Shown piece after piece: positions 57,169 through 64,000 of a stretch of DNA of 64,000 bases. A program made the position numbers and the translations under genes. Numbering within the stretch: position 1 is the stretch's first letter; every line of letters begins with the position of its first letter. The notes below the pieces were generated by a model. That model made no database searches, was not told the origin of the DNA, and worked only from the letters and a program-made list of their open reading frames with translations. This DNA comes from Algibacter marinivivus. Its GTDB lineage: Bacteria > Bacteroidota > Bacteroidia > Flavobacteriales > Flavobacteriaceae. The stretch spans positions 806,001 through 870,000 of the forward strand of contig NZ_QFRI01000001.1 in the NCBI RefSeq assembly GCF_003143755.1, given 5' to 3'.

Positions 57169-58194
57169 TTAATTTAATTCTCCCATTAATTCTTTTACAT
57201 ACGGGTTTCTTAATAAGCCTCCGTAGGCAATATCACTAGTATGCATACCTGGTTCTGCATTTGATTCAATTATTACTGGTCCATCTGGTGTAATAGCCAC
57301 ATCCCATCCTATTAATCTATCTGGAATAATTCTAGAAGCATTAATTACGCTTTCGCAAGCTTCTTCATAAAAAGGAATCTCAAAACCATTAAACCTGAAC
57401 CCGCTATCTGGATGTTCAGTTGGTTTTTGTCCACCGAATTCGGGCTTAAAATAACCAACAGCTTTTAGTGTTCCGTTTTCTATATTTATTCCTACAAAAA
57501 AACCTCCAGACGACGCATTATCAACAATATTATCTCCAACTCCAAATCTTATATATGCACTAATTATTTCAATTTCATTTTTTGAAGTTCTTAATGAAAC
57601 TAACCTTAGTGTATTTATTGATTTACTATGAATTTGATTAATTAAGCTATGTTGTTCTATAACTTCAGTATACACAAAATCTCCTGTTTTAAGTATATTG
57701 TATACTTCTACTAATTGCTTTTTAAAATTTAACCTCGTTATTTTGAAGCAGCCTTTTCCTCCATAATCTGAAGGCGGTCTAAAAAATATTCCATTAACAT
57801 TTTCTCTGTAGAATATGTTTTCTAAAAACAGATTTAAACCTTCTACATTGTAAATTTGAACTACTTCATTATTATAAAAAAAACTTGTTTTAAAATTAAA
57901 ACCTAGGAGTTTAGGCATTTTTATTTTTGTGTGTTTACTCAATAAAGAAAAATACAATTTATTATTAATCAATGCAACATAATTGGGGGTGTGTAAGGTT
58001 GGATGTAATTGAATTTTCCTTTGTTCGGTAAGACTTAAATAATCTAAATAGTTTGGAATATCTTTTTGATATAAATATTTAAAATAATAAAAAGGAATTT
58101 CTTTTTTCTTTATCATTAAAGTAAAAAATTCCTTTGTCATTTTAAATAAGTTCTTTTTCTCAGGACTTTTTAAAAAAACCTTTAACCTATTCAT
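57169..58194 (-). CDS. Sugar-transfer-associated ATP-grasp protein (copy 1)
   Basis: A 341-residue paralogue of the gene 50 bases downstream, with the same blocks in the same order: FFRPPSDYGGKGCFKIT, SKSINTLRLVSLRTSKNEIE, YIRFGVGDNIVDNASSGGFF, and RLIGWDVAITPDGPVIIES. By eye well over half the residues match the other copy. The N-terminal 120 residues also align (KEIPFYYFKYLYQKDIPNYL against KREFPFYYFKYIYRKEVTNY). Divergent from bioB. Enzyme class is firm, substrate unknown. Confidence 0.88.
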   Translation of the reverse strand: MNRLKVFLKSPEKKNLFKMTKEFFTLMIKKKEIPFYYFKYLYQKDIPNYLDYLSLTEQRKIQLHPTLHTPNYVALINNKLYFSLLSKHTKIKMPKLLGFNFKTSFFYNNEVVQIYNVEGLNLFLENIFYRENVNGIFFRPPSDYGGKGCFKITRLNFKKQLVEVYNILKTGDFVYTEVIEQHSLINQIHSKSINTLRLVSLRTSKNEIEIISAYIRFGVGDNIVDNASSGGFFVGINIENGTLKAVGYFKPEFGGQKPTEHPDSGFRFNGFEIPFYEEACESVINASRIIPDRLIGWDVAITPDGPVIIESNAEPGMHTSDIAYGGLLRNPYVKELMGELN

Positions 58195-58359
58195 TATGTA
58201 AAACTTTGGTTGGTATTATTAAATATATTGAAAATGAATACCTTAAAACAAAATTTAATGACGAACAGTATTAAAAACACTTTGTATGGTATAAATGGAA
58301 ATGTTCTGTTATGGTTTTAATTTTGTAATAATATTTATAAGTATATCCTGTATAATTAC

Positions 58360-58367
58360 TACTTTTG
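58360..58367 (+). promoter_or_regulatory. Putative -7 box (TACTTTTG) of bioB
   Basis: Exact TAnnTTTG with a predicted leader of about 18 bases to the ATG at 58390. No good -33 element or BirA-type palindrome was found. Confidence 0.5.
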
Positions 58368-58389
58368 ATTTTAATTAACGAGTAGATTT

Positions 58390-59484
58390 ATGAGCGAGAT
58401 TAAACACAACTGGACTAAACAGGAAATTCTAGATATATACAACAAACCTTTAATGGAACTGCTTTATGAAGCAGCTACGGTGCATCGTATAAATCATGAT
58501 CCAAACACGGTTCAAGTATCTACGTTATTATCCATTAAAACTGGTGGCTGTCCTGAAGATTGCGGCTATTGCCCTCAAGCAGCCCGTTACCATACCGACA
58601 TTGAAGGCAATGATTTAATGAGTGTACAGCAAGTTAAAGCCCAAGCTTTACGGGCAAAATCTAGTGGTAGCTCTCGTGTATGTATGGGTGCAGCTTGGAG
58701 AAATGTAAAAGATGGTGAAGAGTTTGATCAGGTTCTGGAAATGGTGCGTACCATTAATAAACTAGACATGGAAGTTTGTTGTACATTGGGTATGATTACC
58801 GAAAATCAAGCACAACGTTTAGCTGAAGCTGGTTTATATGCCTACAATCATAATTTAGATTCATCTGAAGAATACTATAAAGAAGTTATTTCTACTCGTG
58901 GTTTTGAAGACCGTTTAGAAACTATCGATAATGTTAGAAAAACCAATGTAACCGTTTGTAGTGGCGGTATTATTGGAATGGGTGAAGATATAGAAGATAG
59001 AGCTGGTATGCTTGTTGCACTTTCTACTTTAAATCCGCAACCAGAATCTACACCTATTAACGCCTTAGTTGCAGTTGATGGTACGCCTCTTGAAGATCAA
59101 AAACCTGTTTCTATTTGGGACATGGTAAGAATGGTGGCAACAACACGTATTGTTTTACCTGAAACTCAAGTACGCTTAAGTGCTGGAAGAACTCAAATGA
59201 CTAGAGAGGGACAAGCTATGTGCTTTTTTGCTGGTGCTAACTCTATTTTTGCCGGTGATAAATTACTGACTACTCCAAACCCTGATGTTAATGAGGATAT
59301 GGAGATGTTTAAATTGCTGGGTTTAAATCCACAAAAGCCATTTACTAAAAAAGTACAACCTCAAACAGTTGAAGCTGAAGATTCTAAATACGAGGCTTTA
59401 GGTGAAAAACCAAAATGGACAAGGCCAGAACATACTATTGAGCGCAATGAGGTAGCAAAAGAAAAGGCTAAAGCAGTTAAATAA
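58390..59484 (+). CDS. bioB: Biotin synthase
   Basis: Radical SAM enzyme inserting sulphur into dethiobiotin. The 364 residues contain the SAM cluster motif GGCPEDCGYCPQA (Cys54, 58, 61), then SRVCMGAAWRNVK, CCTLGMI, YNHNLDSSEEYY, GGIIGMGE and the Arg-containing RLSAGRTQM for the second cluster. The C-terminal 35 residues are charged and variable. It has its own promoter region and is separated from the other bio genes by the inverted ATP-grasp pair. Repeat copy R5 begins 35 bases after the stop. Confidence 0.98.
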   Translation: MSEIKHNWTKQEILDIYNKPLMELLYEAATVHRINHDPNTVQVSTLLSIKTGGCPEDCGYCPQAARYHTDIEGNDLMSVQQVKAQALRAKSSGSSRVCMGAAWRNVKDGEEFDQVLEMVRTINKLDMEVCCTLGMITENQAQRLAEAGLYAYNHNLDSSEEYYKEVISTRGFEDRLETIDNVRKTNVTVCSGGIIGMGEDIEDRAGMLVALSTLNPQPESTPINALVAVDGTPLEDQKPVSIWDMVRMVATTRIVLPETQVRLSAGRTQMTREGQAMCFFAGANSIFAGDKLLTTPNPDVNEDMEMFKLLGLNPQKPFTKKVQPQTVEAEDSKYEALGEKPKWTRPEHTIERNEVAKEKAKAVK

Positions 59485-59519
59485 TTTTTTGCTTAGTAAA
59501 ATAACTTTGCAATAAGCCC

Positions 59520-59620
59520 GCGTTAGGGATTGCAGTGGATAGCCCACAGCCCGATCCCGATAGCTATCGGGAGAGGTGCGAGGACTTGGAACGAAAAGCC
59601 CGACCCTTGTGGTAACGCCC
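59520..59620 (-). repeat. Dispersed intergenic repeat, copy R5 (core type B, extra palindrome)
   Basis: On the minus strand starts GGGCGTTACCACAAGGGTC and ends ATCCCTAACGC. The core matches R1 (AAGTCCTCGCAC, GCTGTGGGCTATCCACTGC) but the loop between them carries a 16-base perfect palindrome, CCCGATAGCTATCGGG, at 59556-59571. Confidence 0.88.
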
Positions 59621-59683
59621 AAAATACTATTTAAATATTTAGAACGTTTTCTTAACTTTACACACCTATAATTCATTTAAGCT

Positions 59684-60544
59684 TTGTCGTTAAATTTACA
59701 GGACATTCCGCGTGTAAAAACTATTACTAAAGCGGATTTTTTAAAACATTACTTTAAACCACAAAAACCTGTGGTAATAGAACGTTTTATTGACGATTGG
59801 CCTGCATATACAAAATGGAATTTAGACTATATGAAAACTATAGGGGGAGATTTAACTGTTCCGCTTTACGATGATAGACCAGTAGATTACAAAGATGGTT
59901 TTAATGAGCCTCATGCTAAAATGAAATTAAAGGACTATGTTGATTTATTAAAACGAGAGCCTACTAAATACCGTATTTTTTTATGGAATGCCCTTAAAGA
60001 AATTCCTGAATTACAAAAGGATTTTACATTTCCTGACTTTGGATTGCGTCTTATGAAAGGCATCCCTATGCTGTTCTTTGGGGGTAGAGACTCGCATACG
60101 TTTATGCACTATGATATTGATTTAGCAAATATTTTCCATTTTCATTTTGAGGGCACTAAACAATGTATTTTATTTGACCAGAAGCAGAATGATTATCTAT
60201 ATAAAATCCCGCATTCTTTAATAACACGAGAAGATATTGATTTTAATAATCCTGATTTTGAAAAATGGCCAATGCTAAAAAAAGCTAAAGGATACAAAAC
60301 AGAACTTAATCATGGTGAAGTTTTATACATGCCTGAAGGCTATTGGCACTATATGCGTTATATAACTCCAGGTTTTTCAATGAGTTTACGTGCTATAGCA
60401 AGAAACCCTAAAAATTTTAGTAAAGCGGTATACAATGTTTTTATAATGCGCAATTTTGATAATATAATGAGACGCATAAAGGGGCAAGAATGGATTGATT
60501 GGAAAAACAAACAAGCCATAACAAAAACACATAAGCATCTGTAA
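59684..60544 (+). CDS. JmjC/cupin_8-type oxygenase-like protein
   Basis: A 286-residue protein of the cupin-like JmjC family, Fe(II)/2-oxoglutarate hydroxylases. The facial triad is visible as His142 and Asp144 (FMHYDIDLAN) with His222 (YMPEGYWHYM). Also typical are KPVVIERFIDDWPA near the N-terminus and GFSMSLRAIARN. The start is the TTG at 59684; no ATG lies near the conserved N-terminus. Substrate unknown; relatives hydroxylate proteins or small molecules. It follows bioB in the same direction but a repeat of 101 bases lies between, so shared function with biotin is doubtful. Confidence 0.88.
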   Translation: MSLNLQDIPRVKTITKADFLKHYFKPQKPVVIERFIDDWPAYTKWNLDYMKTIGGDLTVPLYDDRPVDYKDGFNEPHAKMKLKDYVDLLKREPTKYRIFLWNALKEIPELQKDFTFPDFGLRLMKGIPMLFFGGRDSHTFMHYDIDLANIFHFHFEGTKQCILFDQKQNDYLYKIPHSLITREDIDFNNPDFEKWPMLKKAKGYKTELNHGEVLYMPEGYWHYMRYITPGFSMSLRAIARNPKNFSKAVYNVFIMRNFDNIMRRIKGQEWIDWKNKQAITKTHKHL

Positions 60545-60552
60545 AATAAAGC

Positions 60553-60582
60553 TTTGATATTAAAAAACTTATAATATATTTG
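60553..60582 (+). promoter_or_regulatory. Promoter of the small barrel protein gene
   Basis: TTTG (60553-60556), 18 bases, TATATTTG (60575-60582): a close match to the Bacteroidota consensus. Predicted start near 60587, leader about 20 bases. Confidence 0.75.
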
Positions 60583-60607
60583 CCGACTTAAATTAAAAAC
60601 TCAAATC

Positions 60608-61123
60608 ATGAAGAATTTTATTTTATTATTAACAATACTTAGTTTTTCAGCTGTAAATGCTCAAGCTTATAAAGGTAAGGACGATAACAAATTTCAAGTA
60701 GGTGCAAACTTTCAAGAAAATGGTACTGGTATTAACGTAAGTTATGATTACGGTATTGGAGAAAACATATCTATTGGTTTATCTACTACATATCTTTTAG
60801 GAGTTAATGACGCGCTAAAAAATAATGTAGATGATGATTTAAATGCAGATTTTGACAATCGTTTTGATATTAGAGCTCGTTTTAATGCTAACTTAGGAAA
60901 CGTAATTAATGTAGGAGACAACTTTGATGTTTACCCAGGATTAAGTCTTGGACTTAAAAACTTTGGCGGTCATTTAGGAGCACGTTACTTTTTTACTGAT
61001 GGTTTTGGTGTTTATACAGAATTGAATGTGCCATTTGCAAAATATAAAACTGAAAAGTTAAATGCAGCTGAAACATTACACAACCAATTTACTATTAATT
61101 TAGGGGCAAGTTTTAACTTATAG
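60608..61123 (+). CDS. Small outer-membrane beta-barrel protein
   Basis: A 171-residue protein with a signal peptide (MKNFILLLTILSFSAVNAQ) and amphipathic strands typical of an eight-stranded barrel: KFQVGANFQENGTGINVSYDY, NISIGLSTTYLLG, RFDIRARFNANLG, LSLGLKNFGGHLGARYFF, and the closing FTINLGASFNL. No enzymatic motif. Own promoter and own terminator, so a single-gene unit; precise role unknown. Confidence 0.85.
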   Translation: MKNFILLLTILSFSAVNAQAYKGKDDNKFQVGANFQENGTGINVSYDYGIGENISIGLSTTYLLGVNDALKNNVDDDLNADFDNRFDIRARFNANLGNVINVGDNFDVYPGLSLGLKNFGGHLGARYFFTDGFGVYTELNVPFAKYKTEKLNAAETLHNQFTINLGASFNL

Positions 61124-61144
61124 GTTCAAACTTAAAATTTTAGT

Positions 61145-61181
61145 AAAAAGCAGATTAAGTTTAACACTTAATCTGCTTTTT
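61145..61181. terminator. Bidirectional terminator between barrel gene and recX
   Basis: Perfect 15-base stem AAAAAGCAGATTAAG/CTTAATCTGCTTTTT with a seven-base loop. It closes both convergent genes. Confidence 0.9.
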
Positions 61182-61187
61182 ACGGTT

Positions 61188-61661
61188 TTACCCGAAAAGT
61201 TCTCTTGCTTTTTCATACACAAGATGCGTTTCCCAGCCTCTATATAGCAGATAATCGATTAATTTTCGCTTTTTTTTATGTTTGTTGGTTTCCGTAATAG
61301 AATTCGCTTTTTTTTCGGCTAAACCATTGAAAACCTCGATGTATTCCGTATTTTCTATTTCTGCAAGTGCCTGATTTATATTAACTTTGCCTATGTCTTT
61401 TTTCTTTAATTCATAAGTTAATCGACGTCGGCCCCAAGCCTTAATTTTAAACTTACCGCTTACAAATGTTTTGGCAAAACGTTCTTCATTAAGAAAGTTA
61501 TGTTCCAAAAGATGGACTATTATCATATCGATAGCTTCGGGTATCATATGTAAAGACTCTAACTTTTTACGAACTTCTTGATGGCAACGTTCTTGATACG
61601 CACAATAATGCTCTAGTTTTCTAGTAGCTTCTTGTACGGTATATGTTTTTTTTGAGTGCAT
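61188..61661 (-). CDS. recX: Regulatory protein RecX
   Basis: Modulates RecA filaments. From the ATG at 61661 it has 157 residues (MHSKKTYTVQEATRKLEHYC). An ORF from 61679 would start upstream of the predicted -7 box and is rejected. RecX three-helix repeats are visible: ALXXLX-type EATRKLEHYCAYQERCHQ, HLLEHNFLNEERFAKTFVSG, KIKAWGRRRLTYELKKKDI and a C-terminal KKRKLIDYLLYRGWETHLVY. recA is not in the window. Confidence 0.92.
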   Translation of the reverse strand: MHSKKTYTVQEATRKLEHYCAYQERCHQEVRKKLESLHMIPEAIDMIIVHLLEHNFLNEERFAKTFVSGKFKIKAWGRRRLTYELKKKDIGKVNINQALAEIENTEYIEVFNGLAEKKANSITETNKHKKKRKLIDYLLYRGWETHLVYEKARELFG

Positions 61662-61667
61662 AAGCAC

Positions 61668-61675
61668 CAAAAATA
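61668..61675 (-). promoter_or_regulatory. Putative -7 box (TATTTTTG) abutting recX start
   Basis: Minus-strand TAnnTTTG ending seven bases before the ATG at 61661; predicts a leader of at most a few bases. Confidence 0.45.
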
Positions 61676-61735
61676 ACAATGTTATCGATAATAAATTAAA
61701 GTTTTTAGAACCAAATCTAGAATTTAAAACTTAAC

Positions 61736-64000
61736 ATGATGAAAAAAATTACTTATTTACTAATATTGCTTTTAGCTTTTAATTTTGGTTATGGGCAGAC
61801 TAAAATTGCTGAATTGACTTTTGAAAATCCAGGAGGTTATTCAACTAATATTACTGAATACATAGATATTATTGGTTCCAATAATCACGATTATTTTACA
61901 AGAACTGATGGTTCATCATTTACTTTTGAAACTTATTCAAACATTCAAGGCAATTATTACTTCGCGGCGCAAGATATAGATAACGGTGGTACAATATCTT
62001 TCCCAGTAACTCTTTTAATTGATGATATTAATATAAGTGGGTATTCTAGTCTAGAATTTAGAGTTCATTTGGCAGAAGACGATGATGGAGTTAATGAAGA
62101 TTGGGACAATCTTGATTATATTCACTTTAATTATGATATTGATAATACTGGTGGTTTTACAAATTTATTATGGTTTGAAGGAACTGGAGGGCCAAATACA
62201 GAACCTACAATTGATACAAATTTCGATGGAATCGGGGATGTAGCTGGAGCTGTAATAACCGATACCTTTAATCAATTTACCCAAAACATAGCTGGTACTG
62301 GTAATTTAATAGATATCCAAATTGATTTTAGACTCAATGGAGGTCAAGAAGATATAGCAATCGATAATATTGAAATATGGGGTGTTGTTGCAGCTTGTGG
62401 AGCACCTGTAACTTGGAACGGAACAACATGGACACCTTCTGTACCTGACATATCAACCCCAGCGATTATAGATGGAGCTTATACAACTAATGCTACTGAT
62501 GGTAGTTTTTCAGCATGTAGTTTAATTATAAATGCAACTACTGGTTCATTAAATGTTACTGATGGTTATTATGTAGAAGTTGAAAATGATGTAACAAATA
62601 ATGGAACACTTATCGTTGAAAATCATGGTGCATTTGTACAAAATGATGATTCTGCTTCTTTTGGAGGTACCGGTACATCCGTAGTGAGAAAAAGTACCAG
62701 TGTTTTAAATAATTGGTATGATTATACTTATTGGAGCTCACCTGTTTCTGGCTTAACTATTGCTACAAGCCCGCTAGTTGATTCTGACAGGGTTTTTAGT
62801 TTTGATGCTGGTAATTATTTAGATGTATTACAAGAAATAGCGAATACTAACACATATATTGCTGGAAGTGATGATATAGATGACAATGGTGATGATTGGC
62901 AATACGTAAATGCTGCTACTCCCTTAACTCCTGGTGTTGGTTTTGCCGCTACACATGCTCAAGCTGGGTATATTGGAGCACTATCTTATGGTTATGATTT
63001 TACTGGTAATTTTAATAATGGTGTATATACAGCTCCTATTGTTTACAATGCTTTGAATACTGGAGGTCATTGGAATTTTATAGGAAATCCTTATCCTTGT
63101 GCTCTAGATTTTGATGCTTTTGTTGCAGCAAATTCAGGAATTGTAGATGGTGCAGCATATTTATGGTCGCATTCAACGCCTTTGTCTGGTACAACTAGTG
63201 GCGATCAAGCATTTAATTTTTCGCAAAATGATTATGTTATCATTACAGCTGGAAGTGGAAGCGTAAATAATAGTCCTGGCACAGTAGATGATTTCATACC
63301 TTCTGGACAAGGATTCTTCATAGCTAGTTTAGCTACTGGAAATGTAACGTTTAATAATTCAATGCGATTAGCTGACGGCACAAGTAACAGTCAGTTTTTT
63401 AGAAATTCTAACTCAAAAAGTAAATCTAAAGGAAGTTTAGAAGATAAATTGTGGATAAACTTAACTTCTGATAATGGTGTTTTTAATCAAATACTTGTGG
63501 CATATGTTAATGGAGCAACTGATGAATACGATGGTATGTCTTTCGATGCACCAAGAAATTTATCAAGTGGAGTAGCATCAATAATTTATACATTAATTGA
63601 AGGTCAAGTCGATAAAAAATATGCTATTCAGGGTAAACAAATAACTAGTCTAAATACTGAAGAGGTAATCCCTCTAGGGTTTTATTCTTCAATAACATCT
63701 CCAACTCTATATAAATTTTCAATAGACCGACTACAGGGTGACTTTTTATCAAGTAACACCGTTTATTTAAAAGATAATTTACTTAATAAGTTACATAATT
63801 TATCAGCTTCAAATTACACGTTTACTTCTGAAGTTGGTGAATTCAATGAACGCTTTGAAGTTGTATTTAATGCTAACGCTTTATCTACTGAAGATATTAG
63901 TAAAGAGCCTGTAACATTGAAAATTATTGAATTAGAAAATGACCATGTTCAGTTTACGACCTCTTCTAAGACAATAAAAACGATAACTATATTTGACTTA
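61736..64000 (+). CDS. T9SS-type secreted protein, C-terminus cut by window edge
   Basis: My translation runs 755 codons from the ATG at 61736 (a second ATG at 61739 is equally likely) to the window edge. Signal peptide (KKITYLLILLLAFNFGYGQ), then a lectin-like or jelly-roll region with DDDGVNEDWDN and QEDIAIDNIEIWG (about 20-220). A beta module follows with TWNGTTWTPSVPD, YTYWSSPVSG, FIGNPYPCALDFDAF and PSGQGFFIA. The last residues read KTIKTITIFDL, the start of a type A sorting domain. No catalytic motif seen. Its C-terminal module matches that of the 1306-residue protein at 21215-25135. Confidence 0.88.
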   Translation, partial: MMKKITYLLILLLAFNFGYGQTKIAELTFENPGGYSTNITEYIDIIGSNNHDYFTRTDGSSFTFETYSNIQGNYYFAAQDIDNGGTISFPVTLLIDDINISGYSSLEFRVHLAEDDDGVNEDWDNLDYIHFNYDIDNTGGFTNLLWFEGTGGPNTEPTIDTNFDGIGDVAGAVITDTFNQFTQNIAGTGNLIDIQIDFRLNGGQEDIAIDNIEIWGVVAACGAPVTWNGTTWTPSVPDISTPAIIDGAYTTNATDGSFSACSLIINATTGSLNVTDGYYVEVENDVTNNGTLIVENHGAFVQNDDSASFGGTGTSVVRKSTSVLNNWYDYTYWSSPVSGLTIATSPLVDSDRVFSFDAGNYLDVLQEIANTNTYIAGSDDIDDNGDDWQYVNAATPLTPGVGFAATHAQAGYIGALSYGYDFTGNFNNGVYTAPIVYNALNTGGHWNFIGNPYPCALDFDAFVAANSGIVDGAAYLWSHSTPLSGTTSGDQAFNFSQNDYVIITAGSGSVNNSPGTVDDFIPSGQGFFIASLATGNVTFNNSMRLADGTSNSQFFRNSNSKSKSKGSLEDKLWINLTSDNGVFNQILVAYVNGATDEYDGMSFDAPRNLSSGVASIIYTLIEGQVDKKYAIQGKQITSLNTEEVIPLGFYSSITSPTLYKFSIDRLQGDFLSSNTVYLKDNLLNKLHNLSASNYTFTSEVGEFNERFEVVFNANALSTEDISKEPVTLKIIELENDHVQFTTSSKTIKTITIFDL

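Overview
The window is a low-GC chromosome segment from a member of the Flavobacteriaceae (Bacteroidota). Several signs support this: TonB-dependent receptors with an N-terminal carboxypeptidase-regulatory-like domain, two large secreted proteins of type IX secretion (T9SS) type, lipoproteins of family DUF4270, promoters of the TTG-N19-TAnnTTTG kind, almost no Shine-Dalgarno sequences, and a flavobacterial atpD-atpC pair. No tRNA, rRNA, CRISPR array, prophage or insertion sequence was recognised. Both window edges cut a gene: a TonB-dependent receptor on the left and a T9SS-type protein on the right.

Layout. 1-9.2 kb (minus strand): TonB receptor, then pgi, an M23 peptidase lipoprotein, a tryptophan 2,3-dioxygenase and a DUF3108 protein, then the tyrosine catabolism genes hppD and hmgA. 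9.4-13.9 kb (minus): a patatin/outer-membrane-barrel fusion, a small PH-like protein and uvrC. 14.0-16.4 kb (plus): rimK, an aspartoacylase-like metallohydrolase and 5-formyltetrahydrofolate cyclo-ligase. 16.4-21.1 kb (minus): lspA, a degenerate DksA-like protein and ileS, whose HIGH motif is rearranged to GVHH. 21.2-25.1 kb: a 1306-residue adhesin-like T9SS substrate. 25.5-30.3 kb (minus): radA, a serine-less esterase-like protein, a flippase-like membrane protein, panD and panC. 30.5-41.6 kb (plus): a half-length glycogen synthase homologue, a DUF4270 lipoprotein, glmS, a TonB receptor with an SGNH lipoprotein, then atpD and atpC. 41.7-51.2 kb (mostly minus): NTF2-like proteins, a DUF5916-type barrel protein, an AraC regulator with seven membrane spans, an acetyltransferase, umuD and umuC, and a DUF2975/DUF2975/HTH operon.

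51.3-59.5 kb is the biotin region. bioF, a DUF2007 zinc-ribbon gene, bioD and bioA are joined by four-base ATGA overlaps. A FabF-like ketoacyl synthase follows, then two inverted tandem ATP-grasp paralogues, then bioB. 59.7-64 kb: a JmjC-like cupin, an outer-membrane barrel protein, recX and a truncated T9SS-type protein.

The most unusual signals are below gene scale. (1) A dispersed repeat family of 77-101 nt has five copies, all just 3' of genes, with mosaic ends and cores. (2) Two short GAGCG(T/C)AGTCG elements are inserted in frame in bioF and the biotin-cluster ketoacyl synthase, but are read in different frames, as palindromic selfish elements would be. (3) The IleRS signature motif is swapped to the GxHH form linked with mupirocin hyper-resistance. 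(4) Several enzyme homologues have lost a key catalytic or metal-binding residue. The biotin cluster has no bioC, bioH or bioG in the window. It does have an intact ketoacyl synthase and an unexplained DUF2007 protein, so it is the best candidate here for undescribed biochemistry.
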